Virus record (IMG/VR): IMGVR_UViG_3300025732_000289
Location: 1-22,529 of that record
Source: a virus
DNA: 22,529 nt
Direction: 5' to 3' (one strand)
Below, one piece after another: positions 7,787-14,510 of this stretch; position 1 is the stretch's first letter, and every line of letters begins with the position of its first letter. The notes beneath the pieces are model-generated. The model did no database searches and was not told the origin of the DNA. It saw only the letters and a list, made by a program, of their open reading frames with translations. The translations under genes were made by a program, and so were the position numbers.

Positions 7787-8569
7787 TTATCCTTGTCGTA
7801 ACCAAATGTCTATACTTGGAGTTGTATCAGTCCAAGTTTCTGTTCCTGCTGTAATTGTTGTCCATGTGTCTGTAGAAGGTGATATTGCAGACCATGTTTC
7901 TGTTCCTGCTGTGACTGTATTCCATGTTTCTGCACCTGGAGTAACAGTTATCCATCCTTCACCTTGCCTTGTACCTTTAGCAGTAACTGTTCCTACACCT
8001 TCTACATAAGCAAAACCTGCAAATATACCTTTAGCACTTACTGATAATAGTGCATAAGCATCTATATCTGCGTGACCATCAATAATGTAGCCACCAAGTG
8101 CTGTTACTGTAGCAGTTCCTGTGATAGAACTATTGTTTAATCTAATTCTGTTGTAAGTAACTGTAACTGTAGCATTGGCTGTAATAGAAGCAATGCCAGG
8201 AATTAGTAATGAGCCTAATGCTGTTACTGTTCCTGTTGCTGTGATACTTGCTGAAGAGAGTGCTATAGAACCGCCAGTAGCAGATACTGTAGCTGTTCCT
8301 AATATTGTACCACTACCAAATGTAGTTCTTGTAGCTAATGCAGATACTGTTGCAAATCCATTTATAACTGCTGTGCCAAATACTAAAGAACCGCTTGTTG
8401 TAACTGTGACTGTTGCAGTAACATTAATGCTTGCGTTAGATGTTCTAAAGCGTATTCCTGATGCACTTACGGTTGCATCTGCTGTAATTGCAGCAGAAGC
8501 AGTTATTACATTACCAGTTATTACTAATGAGCTAAAAGGAGCTTGGGAAAAGCTAGCTATGCCAAACAT
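7787..8569 (-). CDS. Periodic beta-repeat tail protein with six Trp in 10-residue spacing
   Basis: A 260-residue protein with one of the best ribosome sites here (AAAGGAG-CAATAA-ATG). The N-terminal MFGIASFSQAPF is a short conserved-looking opening seen on similar phage proteins. Residues 21-200 are a run of Ala/Thr/Val/Ser repeats, exactly 20 residues apart between residues 61 and 200 (A-x-I-T at 67, 87, 107, 127, 147, 167 and 187). Residues 201-260 switch to a 10-residue period with Trp at 206, 216, 226, 236, 246 and 256. There are almost no charged residues in the repeats, which suggests a beta-solenoid or a trimeric beta-prism in an extracellular fibre. No catalytic residues are visible. 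The tail role follows from its place between the assembly-like genes and the collar fibre. Confidence 0.82.
   Translation of the reverse strand: MFGIASFSQAPFSSLVITGNVITASAAITADATVSASGIRFRTSNASINVTATVTVTTSGSLVFGTAVINGFATVSALATRTTFGSGTILGTATVSATGGSIALSSASITATGTVTALGSLLIPGIASITANATVTVTYNRIRLNNSSITGTATVTALGGYIIDGHADIDAYALLSVSAKGIFAGFAYVEGVGTVTAKGTRQGEGWITVTPGAETWNTVTAGTETWSAISPSTDTWTTITAGTETWTDTTPSIDIWLRQG
7790..7969 (-). repeat. Six 10-residue (30-nt) Trp repeats
   Basis: Residues 201-260 of the same protein. Units end AETW, TETW, TDTW, TETW and IDIW, with Trp every tenth residue. Alternate units are the more similar ones at DNA level: the stretch near 7840 and the one near 7900 both carry TGTTCCTGCTGT on the plus strand, which points to duplication of a 60-nt block. 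Confidence 0.88.
7970..8389 (-). repeat. Seven 20-residue (60-nt) beta repeats
   Basis: Residues 61-200 of the 260-residue tail protein. Each unit has the form (6 variable)-A/S/G-x-I/V-x-x-x-x-T/x-V-T/S-A, with the Ile/Val position at residues 69, 89, 109, 129, 149, 169 and 189. More degenerate copies, slightly out of phase, lie upstream at residues 21-60. The period is preserved exactly without insertions. Confidence 0.85.
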
Positions 8570-8603
8570 TTATTGCTCCTTTATTCGTTTGCTAGTTTTA
8601 ACA

Positions 8604-8837
8604 TTATTTAATTGTCAATGCTTTTAATTCTTCTACTGTGTTTGCAATATCAACAAGTTTAGTAATATCACGAAGTCTTTGTTTTTCTACAACAATAGAA
8701 GATGTATCTGCATTTAATTCTAAAGCACGTTGGAATGCTACATCTTGGGCTAATAGTAATGGCTCACGTTCTTGACGTAATCTATCTTTGGTAATATCTT
8801 TAGCTTTATCTATATCAATAATTATTGCCATGTCCAT
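8604..8837 (-). CDS. Small protein resembling the C-terminal half of tail-fibre-assembly-like proteins
   Basis: A 77-residue protein starting ATG GAC ATG, with AGGA 4 bases upstream. It overlaps the preceding 64-residue gene by 16 bases in another frame. It is helical and charged: DIDKAKDITKDRLRQER, then LLLAQDVAFQRALEL, then VVEKQRLRDITKLVDIA and TVEELKAL. This order matches the C-terminal half of the small fibre-assembly or chaperone-like proteins that many phages encode next to a fibre gene, where a DMAKAKDIHRDRLR-type segment follows the AWT segment. Here that half is a separate reading frame. It may act as a two-part complex with the 64-residue protein, or reflect a frameshift. The resemblance is from memory and moderate. 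Confidence 0.75.
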   Translation of the reverse strand: MDMAIIIDIDKAKDITKDRLRQEREPLLLAQDVAFQRALELNADTSSIVVEKQRLRDITKLVDIANTVEELKALTIK

Positions 8838-9016
8838 GCGTTCCTAAATGTTCTGTCTGTTGGTATTTCAGATACGTCTACAATGTGATATTCTTTTCCT
8901 TGTGGCACATCTTTAGCAGCAATTTCTTCTATAGTCATAGTTTCAAGAGCTTCAGGTGTAGGAATAATTATTGCCACTCCATTTTCATTTGTTTGGTAAA
9001 TAATGCGTTGTGTCAT
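8822..9016 (-). CDS. Small protein resembling the N-terminal half of tail-fibre-assembly-like proteins
   Basis: A 64-residue protein with an AAGGG-AATAGC-ATG start, 9 bases after the tail fibre gene. It contains an IIYQTNENGVAIIIPTPE strand pair, an acidic helix (TIEEIAAKDVP), a YHIVDVSEIP strand and the terminal sequence DRTFRNAWTWQ. In the usual one-piece version of this protein the FRNAWT segment runs straight into the KAKDI helix that is here in the next gene. The stop codon TAA falls 16 bases after the next gene's ATG. Expression is probably coupled. The product probably helps fold or attach the preceding fibre, which is inference from position and likeness. Confidence 0.75.
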   Translation of the reverse strand: MTQRIIYQTNENGVAIIIPTPEALETMTIEEIAAKDVPQGKEYHIVDVSEIPTDRTFRNAWTWQ

Positions 9017-9025
9017 GCTATTCCC

Positions 9026-10327
9026 TTATCTAAATATAGCTATATTTACTACAGATGCGTCTGTGTATCCACCTAGACCTGCCCTAGAAACAGCCAATTT
9101 TAATGCTGATGTTGTATATGAGCCAGTAGGGTCCCAACCAGCAATATAAGCATTTCCATTGTCCCCAATAGAACCACTTGTAAAATTATAATTGGCATCA
9201 GGCATTGCAGTTGTAAAATTAATTGTGTATAAACCAGTTCCATTATCTGTAATAGAGCTTACATTTACACTTGCACGAATAGCTACAGTACCAGTACCAT
9301 TAAAATTTACCCAAGCTCTAGCTCCATAATAAGCAGGAGAACCAGTAGTTGTAGTTAATTGATTTGTTGAAGTATTAGTAATAGTTACTCCGCCAGTACC
9401 TGCTGAAACTGAAATTCCAGTACCAGCAGTAACAGAAGTAACTCCAGCATTTGTTAAAGTAACAGTACCGCTAGTAGTTACAGTTCCTCCGCCTGACATT
9501 CCAGTTCCTGCGGATACAGTAATACTTGTTACTGTTCCACTTCCTGTACCTGCACCAATGGCAGTTCTAAATGTAGCAGCATCTAATGACGAAACGGTAT
9601 TGTCAGCATTAAAACGTGGGAAAGTAACAGCACTTGGGTTTGTTAGCGTAAATAAATTACTGCCAACTGTTGTTGCTCCTAATTCTGTTCTTGCATTGGG
9701 AGCAGTAGTTGCATTTGTACCACCATTAGCTACAGGAAGTGTTCCTGATACATGAGTTGTAAGACCAACCTTACCCCATGCAGGGTCTCCACCAACTCCA
9801 CCAGATATTAATGCGTTACCAGTTGCTACATCTGCTAATTTACCTAATGTATTTGTAGCTGAAGCATAAACAATATCACCTTGAGTGTATGTTGTTAGGT
9901 TTGTACCACCGTTAGCAATTGGTAAAGTGCCTGTTACACCTGTAGTAAGTGGAAGTCCTGTACCATTTGTAAGTGTAACGGATGCTGGAGTGCCAAGTGC
10001 TATTACATTGCCAGCAGCATCATCATAAATTGACTTATCAGCAGGGTAAGTAACAAATACATTCTTTGTGCCAGCACTAAAGTTGACTGCACTTCCACCA
10101 TTGCTAGATGCTAATATGGTATCACGAGATAAAGTAGTGCCTGAAGACGTATAAGTGCCTAGACCTACTTCCCATTCTGTTCCACCAACAATAGCGTAGT
10201 AAGTAGTATTGCCGTTACCTATTGCAGAGAATGACTGAAAGCCAGTAACTGCACCAGCAAGCGTAAACGTACCTGTGCCTGTTGTTGTTGAAGTCTCTTG
10301 GACTCTATCCTTTACGACTAAAGGCAT
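9026..10327 (-). CDS. Tail fibre / receptor-binding protein
   Basis: A 433-residue protein with an AAGGATAACTC-ATG start. Residues 1-105 form the N-terminal attachment domain common to many phage fibres (VKDRVQETSTTTGTGTFTL, then TEWEVGLGTYTSSGTTLSR and KNVFVTYPADK). Residues 131-208 hold two copies of the fibre repeat GTLPxANGGTNxTT (134-146 and 196-208). Residues 262-320 are Thr/Gly/Ser beta repeats of the VTSxTxxxGTGxS type. The C-terminal region (332-433) is a separate domain beginning ARAWVNFNGTGTVAIRAS and ending DASVVNIAIFR, likely the receptor-binding tip. It is followed by the two small assembly-like genes. I see no diversity-generating target features such as a C-type lectin end. 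Confidence 0.9.
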   Translation of the reverse strand: MPLVVKDRVQETSTTTGTGTFTLAGAVTGFQSFSAIGNGNTTYYAIVGGTEWEVGLGTYTSSGTTLSRDTILASSNGGSAVNFSAGTKNVFVTYPADKSIYDDAAGNVIALGTPASVTLTNGTGLPLTTGVTGTLPIANGGTNLTTYTQGDIVYASATNTLGKLADVATGNALISGGVGGDPAWGKVGLTTHVSGTLPVANGGTNATTAPNARTELGATTVGSNLFTLTNPSAVTFPRFNADNTVSSLDAATFRTAIGAGTGSGTVTSITVSAGTGMSGGGTVTTSGTVTLTNAGVTSVTAGTGISVSAGTGGVTITNTSTNQLTTTTGSPAYYGARAWVNFNGTGTVAIRASVNVSSITDNGTGLYTINFTTAMPDANYNFTSGSIGDNGNAYIAGWDPTGSYTTSALKLAVSRAGLGGYTDASVVNIAIFR

Positions 10328-10336
10328 GAGTTATCC

Positions 10337-10723
10337 TTAAGCTAATGTAACTGAAAGGTTGCCTGTTGATATCTTAAAGATGTCACCAGAGTCAATAGTT
10401 TTAGACGTATCTAAAGGCGAATGATATAAAAGATTACCTGAAGTAGCAGCATCATTAATACCAATCCAGCCTACCACACCCCATGAAGCTGTTGCTGTTG
10501 GAAATGTAACGTCAGCAGAGTTTGTAGTTACACCGTTAGAAGGTGCAGCAAATGTAACTGCTGTTCTAGCGTATGAACCACCTGATACTTCTGTACCACT
10601 ACCTGCGTCTGTAGGGTCTGAAGTCCATAGTGATACATATACTGTTGCTGGTGATGTGTATGTTGTTGCTCGTAGAGTTGCATTAATAAGTGCATTCTCT
10701 AAAAAATTACTCATTTCGGACAT
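10337..10723 (-). CDS. Gp80-like small tail/virion beta protein
   Basis: A 128-residue protein with an AAGGAAAATATT-ATG start. It begins with a short helix (NFLENALINATLRA), then beta strands VYVSLWTSDPTDAGSGTEV, GGSYARTAVTF, SADVTFPTATASWGVVGW and a final TIDSGDIFKISTGNLSVTL. This is the pattern of a widespread small phage protein often annotated as tail fibre or Gp80-like. It is probably a virion component, perhaps a decoration or fibre-connector protein. A second start is possible at the ATG 3 codons in. It lies between the adaptor gene and the main fibre gene, which suits a tail role. The exact role is not established from sequence. Confidence 0.85.
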   Translation of the reverse strand: MSEMSNFLENALINATLRATTYTSPATVYVSLWTSDPTDAGSGTEVSGGSYARTAVTFAAPSNGVTTNSADVTFPTATASWGVVGWIGINDAATSGNLLYHSPLDTSKTIDSGDIFKISTGNLSVTLA

Positions 10724-10733
10724 AATATTTTCC

Positions 10734-11342
10734 TTATCTTGGTGTTACGTTTAGTGTTGTATATGCGTATGTTTGACCTAAGTCACTTGTTTTGATATTA
10801 GCAATTGCTCTATCATATAATGCTGACCATGTTGCTACTCTAGGGTCATTCATTAAATAAGGTTCTGCTTCTGCTAGAGTTGCGTAAAGTAAAGCATCTG
10901 GATAGTATGCTAAGAACAAGTTACTAGCTGTTGTAGTAGAGATAAATGTAGGTTGAGCATAATATAAAATTTGAATGGTGTAATCAGAGTTTTGACTAGG
11001 TGCAAATTGAAACTCTGTGCCTAACATTGTAAAATAATGTGAACGACCTGATAATGATGTTTGACCATTACGGAAGAACAAGTCAGGTGATTGGTACTCT
11101 AAGATAATAGGTGGGTTACCCTGAAAGTGCATCTCTCTTAACTCTAAGAAGTCACTAGGAAACGCTACCTTATTATCAGAAGGTGTAGTAGTTGCAACCT
11201 TTAACATAGCTTCTGTTCGTAAGTCACGACTCATTCTTAACTGTGCCATCTGAACAAAGTCAGGTATGACAGTTGTTAAGTCTGTACGTGCAAGATAGCT
11301 TTCTACCGTTGATACAAAGCTGGTATAGTTTGTAAATGCCAT
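10734..11342 (-). CDS. Head-tail adaptor protein (SU10-type)
   Basis: A 202-residue protein with an AAGGATTACGA-ATG start. It begins with an N-terminal helix (TNYTSFVSTVESYLARTDL), then a helix with PDFVQMAQLRMSRDLRTEAM. A beta section follows with NKVAFPSDFLELREMHFQG and LLYY-type strands (YTIQILYYAQPTF). It ends in a helical bundle (FLAYYPDALLYATLAEAEPYL and WSALYDRAIANIKTSD). This is the pattern of podovirus adaptor proteins that ring the portal and connect the nozzle. The SU10-type family fits the SU10-type capsid protein further up the operon. In cells the protein acts at the end of head completion. The methyltransferase stop lies 9 bases upstream. Confidence 0.85.
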   Translation of the reverse strand: MAFTNYTSFVSTVESYLARTDLTTVIPDFVQMAQLRMSRDLRTEAMLKVATTTPSDNKVAFPSDFLELREMHFQGNPPIILEYQSPDLFFRNGQTSLSGRSHYFTMLGTEFQFAPSQNSDYTIQILYYAQPTFISTTTASNLFLAYYPDALLYATLAEAEPYLMNDPRVATWSALYDRAIANIKTSDLGQTYAYTTLNVTPR

Positions 11343-11351
11343 TCGTAATCC

Positions 11352-11864
11352 TTATTGTTTTTTAACTAATACGATACAACCATTATCTATCTTTACTTGT
11401 TTGGTAATAGTAAAGCGAGTGCTGAGATGTTTATTCCACCACTCTAAAGGTTGTTGTATAAGATGTGCGTTTCTACCGTCTGGTAATATTTTTACTGCTG
11501 GACCAGTATGTATTGTAAATAGTCCGTATTTGTTTACTACTCTTTTTAAATCATCTAGTACGTTATCTAGTAATTCAGGTTCTATGTGTTCAAGAACGTC
11601 TATACATGTTACAAATTCGTTTGGTTCTGGTGTTTGACTCCATAATGGATTACTAGGTTCATAGGGAGTGTAGATAACTTCTGACTTAATACTGTCTTTT
11701 AGTCTACATTTACCTGCACCGTAGTCTAATAGGCTTGTAATACCAAAACTTTGTATAACATCATCAACAATAGGTGCAAAGAATGTACTTGCTATGCCAT
11801 AGTCAGGATTTTCATGCAGTTTTGCCTGCATTTCTCTGTATTCGTTAGAGATTAAGCTGTTCAA
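11352..11864 (-). CDS. Class I SAM-dependent methyltransferase
   Basis: A 170-residue protein. The SAM-binding motif I is at residues 45-53 (LLDYGAGKC), an acidic ribose-binding position is probably E69, and the post-motif DVLEHIEPE (89-97) is typical of type 11/23 methyltransferases. The downstream LPDGRNAHLIQQPLEWW (127-143) is a strong signature of phage-encoded relatives. I chose the TTG start at 11864 because EYREMQAKLHENPDYG (8-23) looks conserved and would be cut by the first ATG at 11831. The start overlaps the end of the TPR-glycosyltransferase gene by 20 bases, so the two are probably made and act together. The substrate is unknown; sugar or peptide O- or N-methylation is plausible. 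Confidence 0.88.
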   Translation of the reverse strand: MNSLISNEYREMQAKLHENPDYGIASTFFAPIVDDVIQSFGITSLLDYGAGKCRLKDSIKSEVIYTPYEPSNPLWSQTPEPNEFVTCIDVLEHIEPELLDNVLDDLKRVVNKYGLFTIHTGPAVKILPDGRNAHLIQQPLEWWNKHLSTRFTITKQVKIDNGCIVLVKKQ

Positions 11865-13167
11865 TGACTTCTTTCCATGTTCTATCGTCTTGGTAAATGA
11901 GTCTCATGTGTCTATACCAAGGCATACTTACTTGAGCATATCTCCATTGGTGATATTTAGGTACCAAGCACCATGTTTTAACGCCCATAGCAGCACTACA
12001 ATGTAAAGCTGTAGTATTGACCCCTAAAACCATATCACAAGCTGCTATAAGAGCTGCTGTGTCATCATAATCTTTTGCGTCAGATGCTAATTCTAAGTAC
12101 TTAATTCCTTCAATTTTGCTCTCTACGCTATAATCTAAGCTAACTAATTGTATGTCTTTGCGTCTTAATAGTGGTTGTAAGTCTTCTTCTGTAAGTTGTC
12201 TACCTTTAGCGTTAGTTCTAAACGTACCGCCTTTAGTAGTGATACCTATGACTGTTTTACCCCATGGTTTAAACATGGCTTTCCACATTTCAACCTTATC
12301 TGTATCAGGTATTAGAAAAGGAGTCCCAGGAAAAGATTTACTCGTTGGTCTGAAAAACTGGGGTAAGCCACCAATAGCACATCTTGCATCAATTGTAATG
12401 TCATTTATCCACTCCACTTCTTTTGCTTTACGTGTTCCATGAACAATTGCTTTAGGAAAGCTACGTTTAAATAATGTTTCTAATCTTTCATCACAGTCTA
12501 TGTAGACTTTCTTACTAATGTCTATAGCGTCTGGTATACATGATGCGTAGAATATCTCATCACCTAAACCTTGTTCACCATAAATAACTAAGTCTTTACC
12601 GGATGAGCCATCCCATCTAGGTTCGTCTTTATAAACTAATTCTTTACGGAACTTACCACCTAGTGACTTGTTCCATTCTTCCCAACCTTTAACCCATTCA
12701 CCTTTGGCTAGGTAACTATGAGCTAGGTTTAATTGTGCGTGTAGCTCGTTAGGATTGCATTCTAAAGCCATCTTTGCAGACTTCTCTGCATCATCCCATC
12801 TTGACATCTGAACGAGTGAAGCTGAAGCGTTAGCATAAGCTAGTGCATAGCTAGGGTCTAATTCTGCTGACTTTAAAAAGTATTTAATAGCATCATCAAA
12901 CATATCCATCTCATGACATGCACGACCTAGAGAAGTCCATAATGCTTTATTGCCTGGTTGTTCTTGTAATGCTCTACGGAAATATTGATAAGCAAATGCA
13001 GGTTTGTCACCCATTAACCAGATATAACCTAAGAAATGTAATGTAGCTGCATCATTAGGATAGACCATTAACACTTCGTTAATGATAGGCATTGCTACGT
13101 CATACTCTTCTTTTTGTATGAGGTCGTGTATTGCTAACTGTACTTTCTTTAATTCGTCTTTATCCAC
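11845..13167 (-). CDS. TPR-glycosyltransferase fusion (GT9/OGT-like)
   Basis: A 440-residue protein with a GTG start that overlaps the upstream stop by 8 bases and has no clear ribosome site. Residues about 5-170 hold four or five TPR units, each with the W/L-x-x-L-G/A-x-x pattern and a Pro at the unit end (ALQEQPGNKALWTSLG, AELDPSYALAYANASAS, ALECNPNELHAQLNLA). Residues about 190-440 form a glycosyltransferase region: VIYGEQGLGDEIFYAS at 194-209 near its start, and GVNTTALHCSAAMGVKTW at 382-399, the pattern of GT9 and OGT-like transferases that binds the nucleotide-sugar phosphates. TPR units would bind a protein or other acceptor. It lies between head and tail genes and pairs with the methyltransferase. 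The acceptor, virion or host envelope, is not known. Confidence 0.85.
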   Translation of the reverse strand: MDKDELKKVQLAIHDLIQKEEYDVAMPIINEVLMVYPNDAATLHFLGYIWLMGDKPAFAYQYFRRALQEQPGNKALWTSLGRACHEMDMFDDAIKYFLKSAELDPSYALAYANASASLVQMSRWDDAEKSAKMALECNPNELHAQLNLAHSYLAKGEWVKGWEEWNKSLGGKFRKELVYKDEPRWDGSSGKDLVIYGEQGLGDEIFYASCIPDAIDISKKVYIDCDERLETLFKRSFPKAIVHGTRKAKEVEWINDITIDARCAIGGLPQFFRPTSKSFPGTPFLIPDTDKVEMWKAMFKPWGKTVIGITTKGGTFRTNAKGRQLTEEDLQPLLRRKDIQLVSLDYSVESKIEGIKYLELASDAKDYDDTAALIAACDMVLGVNTTALHCSAAMGVKTWCLVPKYHQWRYAQVSMPWYRHMRLIYQDDRTWKEVIEQLNL

Positions 13168-13483
13168 GTTTTGTAGTTAGTTTCAAGTATGGATAGTTTT
13201 CGTTTATTTCTTTCATTAACTCTTTTGTTTGGTTAGGGTTATACATGTCTATACCCTTTTGCTTTAACTGCATTTCCACTACAGGTGGAATACTAGCAAA
13301 GTGCGCCCATTCTTCTTTAACACCTTTATTCCAAACCTCAGGGTTATCTCTGGACTGTTTAATCTTGTCTAACATGCCACTAATATCTTGTGTGCTAGTT
13401 AGGTAGTATGTATCTTTAGCTGGGTCATAGTCAAAGTACTGACTTACACCTGTTACGCTATTGTGGTCAAATAATATTGGCAT
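13160..13483 (-). CDS. Conserved phage protein downstream of the major capsid gene, unknown function
   Basis: A 107-residue soluble protein. N-terminal strands carry QYFDYDPAKDTYYLTSTQD, followed by a helix (SGMLDKIKQSRDNPEVW), a helix with EEWAHFASIPPVVEMQLKQ and a short C-terminal KELMKEINENYPYLK. I recall this layout as that of a small protein often found just after the capsid gene in podoviruses. No role can be assigned; head completion is a guess. The ATG at 13483 has no good ribosome site, and a strong hairpin lies 15 bases upstream of it. The stop overlaps the start of the TPR-glycosyltransferase gene. Confidence 0.75.
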   Translation of the reverse strand: MPILFDHNSVTGVSQYFDYDPAKDTYYLTSTQDISGMLDKIKQSRDNPEVWNKGVKEEWAHFASIPPVVEMQLKQKGIDMYNPNQTKELMKEINENYPYLKLTTKRG

Positions 13484-13497
13484 AGTATAAATACAAC

Positions 13498-13519
13498 AGA
13501 GGGAGAATTAACTCCCTCT
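13498..13519 (-). terminator. Perfect 8-bp hairpin after the capsid gene
   Basis: An 8-bp perfect stem, AGAGGGAG with CTCCCTCT, around a 6-base loop AATTAA, in the 55-base gap after the major capsid gene. In the minus direction it is followed by GTTGTATTTATAC, which is only moderately U-rich. It may be a weak terminator or an RNA-stabilising or processing hairpin that separates abundant capsid message from the genes beyond. Confidence 0.7.
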
Positions 13520-13538
13520 ATCATATCACATCTAATTA

Positions 13539-14492
13539 CTAAGCACCTACGTTTTGCACTTTTGCATGTGCGTCAGGGTTTTGAACTACTAAAGCATATT
13601 CTGCTGTTAATAGCCAGTTTGTTGCGTCACCAGTCTTAGCAAGTTCTTCTTTGCTTAAAGGACGTAGTGAAGCTAAACCAACATAACCTGGGTCTACACA
13701 TAAAACTGCTGCATCACGCATGAAACGGTCAAGTTTCACAGTGTGATTACCGAAGTCAGAAACGTAAACGTCTGCTGCACCAGTAATTGTAGCTTGTGTT
13801 GTACCTTGAACATTGTTGAACTTAGTAGCAATACCGCTAAAGCCAGAGAAACGTGCTTTGTTAGTTGCTGACATAAGGATTAATGATGGCTCGCCACCGT
13901 CTGTCCAAGCTAATTGTAAAGCTGACTTTAAGTCTGCTTCAATGAATGTTACTGAAGTACCGTCTGTAGGAGCTGCAACTGTACCGCCTGAAAAACCAGG
14001 AGTTGTACCAGATGTAGAACCTGTAGCTAATACTCGGTTTACAATCCAAGACTCAATACCTGCAGATGAACGAGCTGTTGCTGCACCGCCTGCTGAAGAT
14101 GCTTGGTTACGTACAATTGCATACTCCATGTCACGTTTCATTTCTTTACCAGCTTTCATAAGTTGGTAAGCAACTTCAGACTTACGACCATATTTTTTAA
14201 CTACGTCATAAGTGTTAGAAATTTGAACTGTTTTACGTGAGATTTGAGTATAGTTACCTAATACTGTTGTTGATGCTAATGTTGCGAATGAAGCGTCATC
14301 ACCTTCAAGTGCTCTGTTAGTCGCTGCTGCTGCGAGGGCGTCAGTTTGCCATTGGTGATACGTCTGGCCGGCCGAAGACCTCTTTGCAATTGATAAAAGT
14401 GGTGTATCTTCTGGAGAAATATCAAAAATGATATCCTCAAATGACTCCGCTATACCTTTACCGGTATAACTATTGGTTGCTGCTGTTGCCAT
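13539..14492 (-). CDS. Major capsid protein (SU10/DUF5309-like)
   Basis: A 317-residue protein, normal length for an HK97-fold capsid protein without a decoration domain. The ATG is preceded by AAAGGA-AAAAATC. The N-terminal arm contains SFEDIIFDISPEDTPLLS and TYHQWQTDALAAAATN, and a helix EMKRDMEYAIVRNQASS corresponds to the spine region. The C-terminal part contains VYVSDFGNHTVKLDRFMRD, then LCVDPGYVGLASLRPL and WLLTAEYALVVQNPDAHA, which are the shell-building strands and C-terminal end of the SU10-like capsid family. It assembles the icosahedral head on the scaffold whose gene immediately precedes it. A terminator lies upstream of the scaffold and a hairpin lies just after this gene, as expected for a highly expressed gene. 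Confidence 0.93.
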   Translation of the reverse strand: MATAATNSYTGKGIAESFEDIIFDISPEDTPLLSIAKRSSAGQTYHQWQTDALAAAATNRALEGDDASFATLASTTVLGNYTQISRKTVQISNTYDVVKKYGRKSEVAYQLMKAGKEMKRDMEYAIVRNQASSAGGAATARSSAGIESWIVNRVLATGSTSGTTPGFSGGTVAAPTDGTSVTFIEADLKSALQLAWTDGGEPSLILMSATNKARFSGFSGIATKFNNVQGTTQATITGAADVYVSDFGNHTVKLDRFMRDAAVLCVDPGYVGLASLRPLSKEELAKTGDATNWLLTAEYALVVQNPDAHAKVQNVGA

Positions 14493-14510
14493 GATTTTTT
14501 CCTTTGTAAA

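Noticed and set aside
7539-8627. Long plus-strand reading frames (7539-8009 and 8175-8627) and others such as 2732-2980 and 13813-14169
   Set aside because: They lie opposite well-supported minus-strand genes with clear ribosome sites. They consist of Pro/Ala/Val-rich sequence that is the antisense reading of Thr/Gly/Ala-rich proteins, and no known motif appears.
9026-10327. A diversity-generating retroelement target in the tail fibre, as in BPP-1-type phages
   Set aside because: The C terminus is not C-type-lectin-like. No template repeat or reverse transcriptase is present in the window, and I saw no adenine-specific repeat pair.
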